Shown: one piece after another, positions 17,487-26,784 of the stretch
Layout of the letters: each line of letters opens with the position of its first letter
Position numbering within the stretch: position 1 is the first letter of the stretch
NCBI GenBank assembly: GCA_003152215.1
Contig: PLZP01000065.1
Coordinates: forward strand, 1,423 to 36,041
Length of the DNA: 34,619 nt
Source of the DNA: Acidimicrobiaceae bacterium
GTDB lineage: Bacteria > Actinomycetota > Acidimicrobiia > Acidimicrobiales > RAAP-2
Reading direction: 5' to 3'
Notes under the pieces: generated by a model
The model's database searches: none
Seen by the model: the letters and a program-made list of their open reading frames with translations, nothing else
Told to the model about the DNA's origin: nothing
Position numbers and translations under genes: made by a program

Positions 17487-18322
17487 AGCTCGGACAGGTC
17501 CTCGAGCACGACCATTTCATGGAGGAGTACAGCCGGGGTAGCGAGGGCCTCTCGTGGTGGCGTCGCGTGCACTGGGGACGCGGCGTTGCGCTGTTCCTCG
17601 CCGCCGCGTACTTCATCATCCCCTTCTACGCCGCCATGCAATTCTCGCTCGCCAACAAATACGGACAGTTTTCCTTGCAGCCACTGACCCAGATAGCTGA
17701 CGCGCCGCAATTCCTCTCGGCCCTGTGGCTCTCGACCGAGTTGGCCGTGGCGACCATGGTGATCGTCATGGGCCTGATGGTGCCGACCATGATCTACGTG
17801 CACCTGCGGATGCCACGATTCCGTCGCGTCATGGAAGTCATCACGATTCTGCCGATCGTCATTCCACCAATCGTCCTCATCGTGGGGGTCGATGGTGTCA
17901 CGCCAAGCTGGTTGAAGGCGTCACAGTGGCTCCTCGCGCTGGTCTACGTCGTGCTCGCGATGCCCTACGTGTACCGAGCACTCGATGCCGGACTGGGCGC
18001 GCTCGATCTAAAGACGTTGGTCGAGGCGTCTCGTTCGTTGGGATCAGGGTGGGCCAACACCATTTGGCGCGTGCTCGTACCGAATTTGCGTAGTGCGCTC
18101 ATGTCGGCGTCGGTGCTGACACTCGCTCTCGTCTTTGGCGAGTTCACGATTGCGAGTCTCGACGGATGGCAGACGGTCCCCGTGTGGATCTACCTCGCGC
18201 CGACCGACGACCCACGTATCAACACGCTCGTCGCGATGATGGCCCTCTTGGGGACGTGCCTCGTCCTCACCGTTATCGTGTCCCTCGACCGTTCGAAGAA
18301 CCGAAACTCTAGGAGGAGCTGA
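17474..18322 (+). CDS. ABC transporter permease
   Basis: Multi-TM protein with a permease EAA-like loop (VEASRSLGSGWANTIWRVLVPNLRSALMSASVLTLALVFGEFTIAS). Overlaps both neighbours. Confidence 0.88.
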   Translation: MASLELGQVLEHDHFMEEYSRGSEGLSWWRRVHWGRGVALFLAAAYFIIPFYAAMQFSLANKYGQFSLQPLTQIADAPQFLSALWLSTELAVATMVIVMGLMVPTMIYVHLRMPRFRRVMEVITILPIVIPPIVLIVGVDGVTPSWLKASQWLLALVYVVLAMPYVYRALDAGLGALDLKTLVEASRSLGSGWANTIWRVLVPNLRSALMSASVLTLALVFGEFTIASLDGWQTVPVWIYLAPTDDPRINTLVAMMALLGTCLVLTVIVSLDRSKNRNSRRS

Positions 18323-19425
18323 TGCTCATGGATATAGAGTCCCAAGCACCCATGGCGAATGCCGCGACGCAGCCCCGGGGCGGTGCACCCGTCGTGCTGG
18401 ACAACCTCACGCGCCAGTTCGGCGCGACCAGAGCACTCGACGGCTTCTCGCTGAACATCGCGCCGGGCGAGTTCGTCGCCCTGCTCGGTCCCTCGGGCTG
18501 TGGCAAAACGACGGCGTTGCGTGTGCTCGCCGGCTTCGAACGACCCGACGTCGGCAGAGTGCTGGTCGACGGGAAGGATGTGGTGCACGTTCCCGCCCAG
18601 AAGCGTGACATGGGCATGGTCTTTCAGAGCTACTCACTCTTCCCGAACATGACGGCCCGCGACAACGTTGCGTTCGGACTGCAGCTGCGCCATCAAAAGA
18701 GTGGACCCCGACGCGCCCGCGCGGTCGAACTCTTGGGACTGGTTGGCTTGGACGAGCATGTCTCGAAGTACCCGCACCAACTTTCGGGTGGGCAACAACA
18801 ACGCGTTGCTTTGGCCCGCGCGCTCGCCATCGAGCCCAGAGTACTGCTCCTTGACGAACCGCTCTCGGCGCTCGACGCGAAAGTTCGGGCCGAACTGCGC
18901 GATCAGATTCGCGCGCTGCAGCAACGACTTGCCATTACGACCGTGTTCGTTACTCACGACCAGGAGGAGGCGCTCTCAATGGCCGACCGCGTGTGCGTGA
19001 TGTCGCGCGGACGCGCCGAGCAGATAGCGACGCCGGCCGAGCTCTATTCAAAGCCGTCGACGGAGTTCGTGGCGAGGTTCGTTGGAATCTCTAGCCGCGT
19101 GGGTGTGACCCGTACCGGTGACTCGGTGCAGTTGTTTGGGCGCGACGTGAAGATTCGCGGCGACGTGCCAACGACGGACGGGCCCTTGGATGCCCTGCTT
19201 CGTCCCGAGGACGTTGACGTCCATGTCGCACCGACGGGACTCGGGGTGGTCACGCACAAGAGTTTCCTCGGGGCCACGACCAGACTCGAGATTGGCATTG
19301 CGGGGGCCACGGTGAAAGCCGACGTGATGAGCAGTGCTGCCGCCGACTTTGAACTGGGGACTCGCGTTGAGCTGAGCGCCAACGCCCGCGACGTGCTCGT
19401 TACCGAGGCGCAGTCAGCGACCTGA
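18322..19425 (+). CDS. ABC transporter ATP-binding protein (spermidine/Fe3+/phosphonate type)
   Basis: Walker [11 protein letters not shown], signature [15 protein letters not shown], Walker [13 protein letters not shown], switch His [10 protein letters not shown]-terminal TOBE-like region. Confidence 0.96.
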   Translation: MLMDIESQAPMANAATQPRGGAPVVLDNLTRQFGATRALDGFSLNIAPGEFVALLGPSGCGKTTALRVLAGFERPDVGRVLVDGKDVVHVPAQKRDMGMVFQSYSLFPNMTARDNVAFGLQLRHQKSGPRRARAVELLGLVGLDEHVSKYPHQLSGGQQQRVALARALAIEPRVLLLDEPLSALDAKVRAELRDQIRALQQRLAITTVFVTHDQEEALSMADRVCVMSRGRAEQIATPAELYSKPSTEFVARFVGISSRVGVTRTGDSVQLFGRDVKIRGDVPTTDGPLDALLRPEDVDVHVAPTGLGVVTHKSFLGATTRLEIGIAGATVKADVMSSAAADFELGTRVELSANARDVLVTEAQSAT

Positions 19426-19960
19426 CGATTGGCTCCCAGTCGCGAAGCTCTCCGACGTGCAGTCCTTCAATCTTCCCGGCGTCGTCCCACGTACGCAACG
19501 CAATGGCGTCATTGAAGCCCGGGTGGGCCTCGAAGCGTTCGCACTCCTCGTCGCTCAGCAGTCCGCCTTGAGCAATCAATGTTGCCTGTGACGCGGCGGA
19601 GAGCCGCTGGTGGTAGTCGGGCTCTTTCGTACACAGCCAGCGCTTCGCGATCACGTGCAGGGCGACCGGTTGCGCGACGGTTGGACCGAAGAGTGGTGCG
19701 AGTATTCGTGCCCCGAGTGCTTCGTGGCGATCGTCGTCGTGACTCATATCGAAATCTTCGTTGCCCTGCACGTCAAGCACGAGGTGGCCAACGTCGTGGA
19801 AGAGCGCGGCGACCATGAGTTCGTCGTTCACGCCGTCGGCCCGTGCGAGGGCCGCGCACTGCAGCGCGTGGTCGTTTTGCGTGATGCCTTCGCCGTAGTG
19901 CTGCGAACCCTTGGCCTCATAGAGGGCGAAGAGTTCGTCAATGTTCGAGGGTCCACTCAT
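19400..19960 (-). CDS. HD-domain protein of phosphonate clusters (TIGR03276 / PhnZ-like)
   Basis: MSGPSNIDELFALYEAKGSQHYGEGITQNDHALQCAALA...VAALFHDVGHLV...DDDRHEALGARILAPLFGPTVAQPVALHVIAKRWLC...RTWDDAGK. HD and accessory His/Asp residues match PhnZ-type HD oxygenases. ATG at 19990 is an alternative start. Confidence 0.82.
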   Translation of the reverse strand: MSGPSNIDELFALYEAKGSQHYGEGITQNDHALQCAALARADGVNDELMVAALFHDVGHLVLDVQGNEDFDMSHDDDRHEALGARILAPLFGPTVAQPVALHVIAKRWLCTKEPDYHQRLSAASQATLIAQGGLLSDEECERFEAHPGFNDAIALRTWDDAGKIEGLHVGELRDWEPIVRSLTAPR

Positions 19961-20053
19961 TCGCTCATCGTAGGCACGCGTGTTAATCAATTCGTGACAA
20001 GTGGAATGCGTTGTGGAAATCGATTCGTCACGTACGCCTCACGTCGCTCGGTG

Positions 20054-23000
20054 CTACGGCGTGTCGTGATGCACGAGCGGTGAGGGTGCGGCGCCAAGGT
20101 ATTCGTCGAGCATTTCGAGCAGTCGTCGAAGGTCAATAGGTTTGGTGAGGTAGTCGTTCGCCCCGGCCTGGAGAAAACGTGCGGTCTGCCAGTCGGTCGC
20201 GTCGGCTGAGAGTACGACGACGGGTATGTCCTTCGTCCTTGGATCGTCTCGCAACCGGTGCAGTACGTCGAATCCGTGGATGTCGGGGAGGTGGACATCG
20301 AGCAAGATGAGGGCCGGCTTGAGTTGCTGTGCCAATTCGATGCCCATCCCGCCCTGCAAGGAAGTAACTAAATGCACCGTCGTTCGATTCAACATGAGTC
20401 GCTCAATCAAGTGGATGTTGGAAACATTGTCCTCGATGTAGAGGACGGTCGTCTCGGGTAGCGCAGGCTTGGTGGTCGCGACTCTCACTCTGGGCTGCGG
20501 CGCGACCGAACGCGGGACATCAGTGGCTGGCACGTCAATCCAAAAGGTCGATCCCTTTCCAGGCACGCTCTCAACGCCAACGGAACCACCGATTGCTTCA
20601 ATGAGCGACTTGGAGTGGGCAAGGCCGAGACCCGTCCCTTGGATGCCCTTCGCATCGGCGTCGAGACGTTCAAAGGCGATGAAGAGTCGATCCACCATCT
20701 CAGGGGTAATGCCCGCACCGGTGTCAGTGACGTTCAGTCGGACCCGATCGCCCTGCGTGATGCACTCGATGGTGACGGTGCCGTGCACGGAGTTGAACTT
20801 GACCGCGTTGCTCATGAGATTGAGGAGCACCTGGGTCAGCCGCTGTTGGTCTGAGAGGACCTGCGCGTCGTGACAGTCGCGGGCAACCAACGTAATGCCG
20901 GCGTCACTGGCTTGGGGCGTCATGATCCGAATGCACTCGTCGACGACATCATCGACCGACACGGATTCGAGTGAGACATTGATGTGTCCCGATTCGACGC
21001 GCGAAATGTCGAGGACTTCGTTGATGAGGTCGAGCAGATGACTTCCGGACTTAAAGATGTGTTCGACGAGTTCCAGCTGATCGGGTGACTCGAGTTCCAT
21101 TTGGAGGATCTGTGAGAAGCCCAGTACGGAGTTGAGTGGCGTACGAAGTTCGTGGCTCATCCGCGACATGAACTCGCTCTTGGCGAGGTTGGACTGCTCG
21201 GCCGCCTCCCTGGCGTTCTTCATCGCCTCTTGCGCCGCAAACTCTTCGGAGACATCGCGCGAGACCATGACGGCCTGGGGCACCTGACCGTCGATGTTGC
21301 GCAACAACCGAGCGCGCGTCTGTATCCGCATCCACGTTCCGTCGGCGTGGTGTGCACGAAAGCGCATGGTGATGGTGTTGTCGGCGCCCAGACGAAAGAG
21401 ACGCTTCAGGGCGGCGACGTACTCGAACTGGTCGTCGGGGTGGACAATGAAACGTACCGATTGGCCCCGGCGATCGGCTCTCGGGATTCCGAACAGTCGT
21501 TCGGCCCCGGCGCTGGAATTGATCACGCGAAGTTGGTTGTCGATAGTCGTGATGGAATCCGGTGCAGCTTCGAGAATTGCGGACGTCAGGGCAACACTGT
21601 CGGCCAATGCCGCCTCGGCGGCGACGGCATCTGAAATGTCGCGAGAGACGATCACGGCTCTCGGAGCGCGTCCGCTCTCATCGGACAACACCAAACCACG
21701 AGCTTCAATCGTGAGTGTGTGACCGTCCTTGTGCTGCGCGCCAAAACGGATTCTGAACGGTTCCTTCCTCTTCTCTCGGAAGAATCGGCGAAGTTCACCT
21801 TCGACCCGCTCCCTGTCGTCGGCAAGGACGACGTCGAGCGCGCTCGCACCCACTCGTTCGGCGGGCGTCAGGCCGAAAGTCCGTTTTGTCGACGGACTTG
21901 CCTCGAGGATGTTCAGATCTGCGTCAATCATGATTATCGGGTCAGGCGCCGCCTCCAATACGGCCCGAGTGGTCTCGACGCTTGCGGCGAGGTCCTCCTC
22001 CGCCTTAACCGACTCGGACATATCGCGGGCAATAAAGACCGCCAAATTTGGTGGGCCCAGCGGGTTGTACAAACTGCGACCTCTCGATTCGATCGTCGCC
22101 ACCTCCCCGCCGCCGCGCAGCACCCGGTAACGAGCGGTGACAATCTCGTCGCTGTCGAACATCCGTTGGCCCGCCTCGAGCACGAGGCCTAAGTCGTCGG
22201 GATGGACGTCGTCCAAGGAGGCCAGACCGGACCGTTGGTCGGCGGTCGAGCCGAACAAGCTCGCACTCGCGAGGTTCGATTCGACGACTTGGAAATCTCG
22301 ATTGACCATCACGATGCCGTCGGCCGCCGCGTCGAAGATTGCTCTCGTTGTCTCAAGGCTGGCCGCGAGTGCCTCTTCATTCTCAACGGTTTTTGAAATG
22401 TCGCGCGCGATGAAGACCGCCACGTTCGTTGGCCCTTGCGGGTTAAAGAGCCCTCGACCCCGTGACTCAATTTTCACCCAATGACCATCTGCGTGTTGTG
22501 CCCGGTAGCGAACAGTGACGATCTCGTCGCTCGTGAAGAGTCTCTTCGCCGCGTCGCGTACCGCCGCCACGTCGTCGGGGTGAATGAACGTCATCGCGAC
22601 CTGGTTCGCTTCCCGATCTGACGTGACGCCAAGCATGTGGGCGACGGCTGCGTTTGATTCCACGATGTGAAAGTTCCGGTCCATCATCACGATGCCGTCG
22701 ACCGCTGCGTCGAAGATTGCTCTGCTCAACTCGAGACTCTCGGTGAGAGCGGCCCTCGCAGCGTTCGCTTCGGTCGCGTCGCGACCGATGAAGACCAGTC
22801 TGGTTGGTACTCCGTCGTCACTGCGAAGGGATCGCCCCCTCGCCTCCAGGGCAACGTAGTGGCCATCGGCATGGCGTATGCGAAAATTGAGGATCGCCAC
22901 GCCGCCATCTTCGAAGGAGCGTAGAAGCGTGCGCTTGATGTTCTCTCGGTCATCGGGATGGATGAGATCCAGCACATTATGGTTGCGACGGACGGTTGAT

Positions 23001-23500
23001 GAGTGGCCATGGATCTCTTCGCTCGATGCATTGGTTTCAACGATGTTGAGGTCACGGTCAATGACCACGATCGAGTCGAGTGCCGCGTCGGAGATCGCAC
23101 GAGTCGTCTCCAGGCTCTCGGCGAGGGTGGCGAGCGTTGTCTTTCGATCGGTGATGTCTCGACCAATGGCGTACAGAGTGTCGCCCATCATGCCGGCGGT
23201 CCAGTCGGTCCAACGATACGCACCGTCTTTGCACCGGATGCGGGTCTCATGGACGACGATCGTCTCTTTGGAGCCGTCCATCAGTACTTGGTATTCGAGC
23301 ATCGTCGATGCGAGGTCGTCGGGATGAATCAAATTGAAGACTGACGTTCCGACCAGTTCGTCGTGCGACCATCCGAGCGTGGTCAACCATGCGGTGTTCA
23401 GATCCGCGACGTTGGCGTTCGCATCGGCAATCAACATAAGGTCGCTCGAAATCTGAAAGAAACCTCGGAAGTCTGATTCCAGAGAAGCAATGCGGGCCAT
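20054..23500 (-). CDS. Soluble hybrid histidine kinase: six tandem PAS domains, HisKA, HATPase, C-terminal receiver
   Basis: Repeats of the form LAxSLETTRAIxDAAxDxIVxxDRDxxIVESN. MSHELRTPLNSVLGFSQIL (H-box), NLMSNAVKFN (N), GTGLGLAHSKSLIEAIGG (G), LYIEDNVSNIHL...ILLDVHLPDIHGFDVLHRLR (REC). The internal ATG at 23500 has SD AGAAGGAG 6 nt upstream; the track start is 23521. Confidence 0.93.
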   Translation of the reverse strand: MARIASLESDFRGFFQISSDLMLIADANANVADLNTAWLTTLGWSHDELVGTSVFNLIHPDDLASTMLEYQVLMDGSKETIVVHETRIRCKDGAYRWTDWTAGMMGDTLYAIGRDITDRKTTLATLAESLETTRAISDAALDSIVVIDRDLNIVETNASSEEIHGHSSTVRRNHNVLDLIHPDDRENIKRTLLRSFEDGGVAILNFRIRHADGHYVALEARGRSLRSDDGVPTRLVFIGRDATEANAARAALTESLELSRAIFDAAVDGIVMMDRNFHIVESNAAVAHMLGVTSDREANQVAMTFIHPDDVAAVRDAAKRLFTSDEIVTVRYRAQHADGHWVKIESRGRGLFNPQGPTNVAVFIARDISKTVENEEALAASLETTRAIFDAAADGIVMVNRDFQVVESNLASASLFGSTADQRSGLASLDDVHPDDLGLVLEAGQRMFDSDEIVTARYRVLRGGGEVATIESRGRSLYNPLGPPNLAVFIARDMSESVKAEEDLAASVETTRAVLEAAPDPIIMIDADLNILEASPSTKRTFGLTPAERVGASALDVVLADDRERVEGELRRFFREKRKEPFRIRFGAQHKDGHTLTIEARGLVLSDESGRAPRAVIVSRDISDAVAAEAALADSVALTSAILEAAPDSITTIDNQLRVINSSAGAERLFGIPRADRRGQSVRFIVHPDDQFEYVAALKRLFRLGADNTITMRFRAHHADGTWMRIQTRARLLRNIDGQVPQAVMVSRDVSEEFAAQEAMKNAREAAEQSNLAKSEFMSRMSHELRTPLNSVLGFSQILQMELESPDQLELVEHIFKSGSHLLDLINEVLDISRVESGHINVSLESVSVDDVVDECIRIMTPQASDAGITLVARDCHDAQVLSDQQRLTQVLLNLMSNAVKFNSVHGTVTIECITQGDRVRLNVTDTGAGITPEMVDRLFIAFERLDADAKGIQGTGLGLAHSKSLIEAIGGSVGVESVPGKGSTFWIDVPATDVPRSVAPQPRVRVATTKPALPETTVLYIEDNVSNIHLIERLMLNRTTVHLVTSLQGGMGIELAQQLKPALILLDVHLPDIHGFDVLHRLRDDPRTKDIPVVVLSADATDWQTARFLQAGANDYLTKPIDLRRLLEMLDEYLGAAPSPLVHHDTP

Positions 23501-24319
23501 ACGGCGCTCCTTCTGCGACATCTAAGAAGGAGAACGTCGCAGTCGAGGCACTCACGAGTCTCGCGAACAACGTGCCTTAAAGCCAACCTAACCTCGCTGA
23601 ATTGCGCTTTCGGCGGAAGAACCGCTCGTCGGGAGTGTTCCGACCTCCAATTCGCTCCACAGTCGTTATAAAGAGCGACCGGGACTCTCGACTCAAATTC
23701 TCAACAATTCGTGACGTCGAGGTGAAACGGAGCGATTCTTCGCCAACCAAGGTGTTACGAAGCGACGAAGATTGGGAGATCGATTGAAAAGACCGATCCC
23801 TTTGCGGGCGTACTTTCTTCTGGAGTTCGCCCGACCTCCCCGAGGTCAGGAACGGCTGCCTTGTCATCCGACACGACCTAAATCCCCACTTTCGACCCGC
23901 CACTCAGGAAACGAGGGGCTAGGTTCCGCAACAGAGTTCGACCTTCATCAGGTGACTGGTCCACCCGTGCAAAACGTACCTGCAAACCCTGGCCGTTTAT
24001 GAGTGGTTGTGGTGAGGTTGTCCACGGTGCACGCAACGACGGCCGCCACTGAGCAACGCCCGTGGGCCACCATCGGCTATCTCCGGGGGTCATGGGTCGT
24101 AAAGAGGCATCTTTCCTCCTTGAATTCACGGCCACGCCGACGTCGTGGGCAATCCCGGACAAGAATCTGTCTGTGACGTTGAACGGGGACTCCAAGGTGC
24201 ACACGTTGCGACCGCACCACCCGATCGATGGCGGTGTCCTAGCGCTGATCACGTTTTTCGCGAAGGGGGGTCGCGGCCCATCGCAAAGGACCGGCATCCG
24301 CATCCGCGCCAGCTCGATT

Positions 24320-25042
24320 GTGCGAGCGAGTTGTCGAACATCCATTGTCAGTGTGGTGATGCTGGGTGTGGTCACCGTCGCGAGCCCGGTCGCTTCTTCA
24401 GCGGTTCCGACGAGCAACGTTGGTGCCCGGTCTGTACCGCACCTCGATGAATCGCGCGCCGGGGCGCAGAAAGCGGCGACACTTGCCGCTCGTCAAGCGG
24501 TTGCCGGCACGTTCACTGTTGTGCGTTCGCGTTCGCGTACGCACAACGGAGCGAGCGGGGTGACACCCGCGCCGCTGGCCCAAAGATACCAAGGACTGTC
24601 GATTTGTACGGACGCATCGGGCCTCAAGGTCGCGCAAGGTCGCACAGAGGTCGTGTCAGGAAGCGCGTATACGACGATCATCTTCGTGAATGAGGGACCG
24701 TCGAACTGCTACCTGAACGGCACGCCCTTCACCCAGCCGGTCGGCGCCGCGTACACGCCGGTCGGACCGCGGGCCGCCGCATATTTTGATCCCAGTCGTG
24801 GTGGCTACGTGGTGCTGGACGCGGGTGGCGGCACCGCCAGTACCTCGCTCGGTATGGCGAACACGGCCAAGTACTACCCCAGAGCGTCATGTGTCCCCAG
24901 GAAAGTGATTGGCGTCACGCTGCGCTTCAGTTACCCCGCGGACTTCTTCTTTCGCTTCGCCGCAGGTCCCATCTCCGTGTGCCAAAGAATTACGACGACG
25001 AGTATTACTGGCGTTGCCAGAGGTGTCATCGAGGGCCCCTAG
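24320..25042 (+). CDS. Secreted DUF4232-like protein
   Basis: Signal-like MRASCRTSIVSVVMLGVVTVASPVASSA. Domain CTDASGLKVAQGRTEVVSGSAYTTIIFVNEGPSNCYLNGTPFTQPVGA resembles DUF4232. The track start at 24062 adds an implausible N-terminus; GTG at 24320 is proposed. Confidence 0.62.
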   Translation: MRASCRTSIVSVVMLGVVTVASPVASSAVPTSNVGARSVPHLDESRAGAQKAATLAARQAVAGTFTVVRSRSRTHNGASGVTPAPLAQRYQGLSICTDASGLKVAQGRTEVVSGSAYTTIIFVNEGPSNCYLNGTPFTQPVGAAYTPVGPRAAAYFDPSRGGYVVLDAGGGTASTSLGMANTAKYYPRASCVPRKVIGVTLRFSYPADFFFRFAAGPISVCQRITTTSITGVARGVIEGP

Positions 25043-25345
25043 GCATGCACCGTGTCGAGCGACGACTTCGCCGATTGCTCAACCCCTTTTCAACCGGCTT
25101 CGCCATCGTGTCGGCATTTTCGTCACTACGCCGATGGGCGTTGCGACATAATGTCCGCGTGCTCACTGGCCGACGTCGTCCGAGGGCGCCGGTGCCCCGC
25201 TTCGAGAATGTTACGAACTGTTGAAATTCTGAGTCGTAGGGAGCGATTTACGCGTCCGAGTCAGTACCTTGATGGTGAATTGATTTTCGAATGAGAAGGT
25301 CTAGGACCAATTCAACTTCCTGTCTACACACCCTGAGGAGGGGCG

Positions 25346-25798
25346 ATGCAACGGCTGCGGGCACTCGCTTCGTGGATAACTACAGGGGCTGTCACGCTGG
25401 CGCTGGCGCTGGCCGTGGTCGCGTCGGGTCAATTGGCAAAGGTTCCCACGCCTGTCGCGAAACCAGTCGTTACGACCATTGCCGTGAGTCATCGAGCAGC
25501 AGTTGCGGTCACGCACGATGTCGTGGGGGCCGTTCGTTCGAGGTTGGTGGCGACGACGCCCGTGAAACGTCACACGATCACGCGCAATGCACCGGCACAT
25601 CCCGCCACCGTTGCTACGACGACAGTTCCTCCGACCACGACCAGTACTTCGACAACGAGCACGACCACGACGACGACCACCACGACGACGACGTCAACGT
25701 TGCCGCCAGCCACCACGACGACGCGACGGCACCGCGGCGGCGATGGCGGTGGTTCTGGGAGTGGCGGCGGTTCCGACGACCCGCCGGGGAGCGATTAG
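25346..25798 (+). CDS. Secreted/anchored Thr-rich low-complexity protein
   Basis: SD GAGGAGGGG before the ATG, one N-terminal hydrophobic helix, then a Thr-rich tract (TTSTSTTSTTTTTTTTTTTSTLPPATTTTRR) and a Gly-rich tail. Confidence 0.65.
   Translation: MQRLRALASWITTGAVTLALALAVVASGQLAKVPTPVAKPVVTTIAVSHRAAVAVTHDVVGAVRSRLVATTPVKRHTITRNAPAHPATVATTTVPPTTTSTSTTSTTTTTTTTTTTSTLPPATTTTRRHRGGDGGGSGSGGGSDDPPGSD
25650..25725. repeat. Imperfect ACG/ACC trinucleotide tract encoding poly-Thr
   Basis: cgacaacgagcacgaccacgacgacgaccaccacgacgacgacgtcaacg, within the Thr-rich CDS. Boundaries approximate. Confidence 0.7.
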
Positions 25799-26365
25799 AT
25801 GGCTCGCTTCTTCGCAAAGAGGGGCTCGAGTGAGCGATCGGCCCTCGCTTCACCCCAGATACGTCGACGCAGCTTCACTCGCGTTCGCCAACTCACTCAG
25901 GCGATATTCATTGGTTCGGGACTCGTATCTGCTTTCGGGGTTCACTATTTCGCCAGCGTGGCGAACCTCGCGAGTTCGACCGCCGCCACCGTGGTTAGCG
26001 CCCCTCGCGTGCCTACGAGTTCGGTGCCCGCATCGGTGAAGGGGACGACGAAGCGTTCAACTAGTCATACGACGACGACCTTGCGAGGTCACTCCGTCAC
26101 ACGACAACCCGCAGGCGGACGTCCTGTCAGTCATTCGAGCACGACGTTGGCACTGCACCCAACGTCACCCACCTCGACCGTGACGCCGTCGCACGGCGCG
26201 GTCACTACGACCAGCAGGCCGGTGAGCACGCCGACAACCGCTCCGGCTACGCCAACGACGTTGCCGTCGCTGACGACGACTCCCTATGTTCCACCGACGA
26301 CGGTTCCGGTCACCACACCGACGGTATGCACAACGACTCCGTCTGGAAAAATGAGGTGCACCTAA
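25799..26365 (+). CDS. Membrane-anchored Thr/Pro-rich extracytoplasmic protein
   Basis: Starts immediately after the previous TAG. One TM (LTQAIFIGSGLVSAFGVHYFASVANLA), then a Thr/Ser/Pro-rich extension with two Cys near the C-terminus (TVCTTTPSGKMRCT). Confidence 0.62.
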   Translation: MARFFAKRGSSERSALASPQIRRRSFTRVRQLTQAIFIGSGLVSAFGVHYFASVANLASSTAATVVSAPRVPTSSVPASVKGTTKRSTSHTTTTLRGHSVTRQPAGGRPVSHSSTTLALHPTSPTSTVTPSHGAVTTTSRPVSTPTTAPATPTTLPSLTTTPYVPPTTVPVTTPTVCTTTPSGKMRCT

Positions 26366-26366
26366 G

Positions 26367-26531
26367 GTGAACGCTCGGACCGTTCGAGCCGAAATGGGTT
26401 CGTTCACGAGCGTCATACGATCGATCGAGGTTTCGGTACTCGCTTGCGAAGACGCGTCATACTTCACGGGTCAGTCGTTGGTGGTCGACGGGGGACTTCT
26501 CTGTCACATGTGGGTGCGCGAAGCGCATTGA
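26367..26531 (+). pseudogene. C-terminal remnant of a short-chain dehydrogenase/reductase
   Basis: 54-codon frame MNARTVRAEMGSFTSVIRSIEVSVLACEDASYFTGQSLVVDGGLLCHMWVREAH*. The segment LACEDASYFTGQSLVVDGGLL is the canonical SDR C-terminal motif. No SDR N-terminus lies upstream. Confidence 0.6.
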
Positions 26532-26646
26532 CGCCGGTCGACTAGTGCGCAGATTCGCCGTCTCCTCTCTCGACGAGCGATCTAGGCAACGAAGATGTGA
26601 CTTTCGACACGCCTAGAGGCAGTAGGTCTGGTGCCAAGGTGGGCCA

Positions 26647-26784
26647 ATGACTGAAGGCGTGCGCGTTGTGGGCGCGAAATTCCGCTGGCAGCCTCACCAC
26701 GTTCTCGGCGATGACGGACTGGCCGCAAGCGTCATTGAAGACACGATTCACGGTCTCGATTGCTCACCTGAGAAGTGGCCGTGA
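26647..26784 (+). CDS. Possible small protein (45 aa) overlapping the ABC ATPase start
   Basis: ATG at 26647: MTEGVRVVGAKFRWQPHHVLGDDGLAASVIEDTIHGLDCSPEKWP*. Its TGA overlaps the start region of the next gene. Confidence 0.3.
   Translation: MTEGVRVVGAKFRWQPHHVLGDDGLAASVIEDTIHGLDCSPEKWP

Noticed and set aside
20054-23500. Tandem repeats considered as a possible CRISPR or other repeat array
   Set aside because: Repeats are about 375 bp, diverged and in frame, and correspond to PAS domains. No CRISPR-like short direct repeats with spacers were seen anywhere in the window.
23878-24417. Minus-strand 179-aa ORF upstream of and antisense to the DUF4232 gene
   Set aside because: No recognisable domain, unusual composition, and it overlaps the signal peptide region of the DUF4232 gene. 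The interval is kept only as unexplained.
25291-25833. ORF encoding a His/Asp-rich protein (DHDQYFDNEHDHDDDHHDDD)
   Set aside because: This is an alternate frame over the ACG/ACC tract of the Thr-rich gene. The His/Asp richness is a frame-shadow artefact; the 25346 frame has an SD and a signal-like start.
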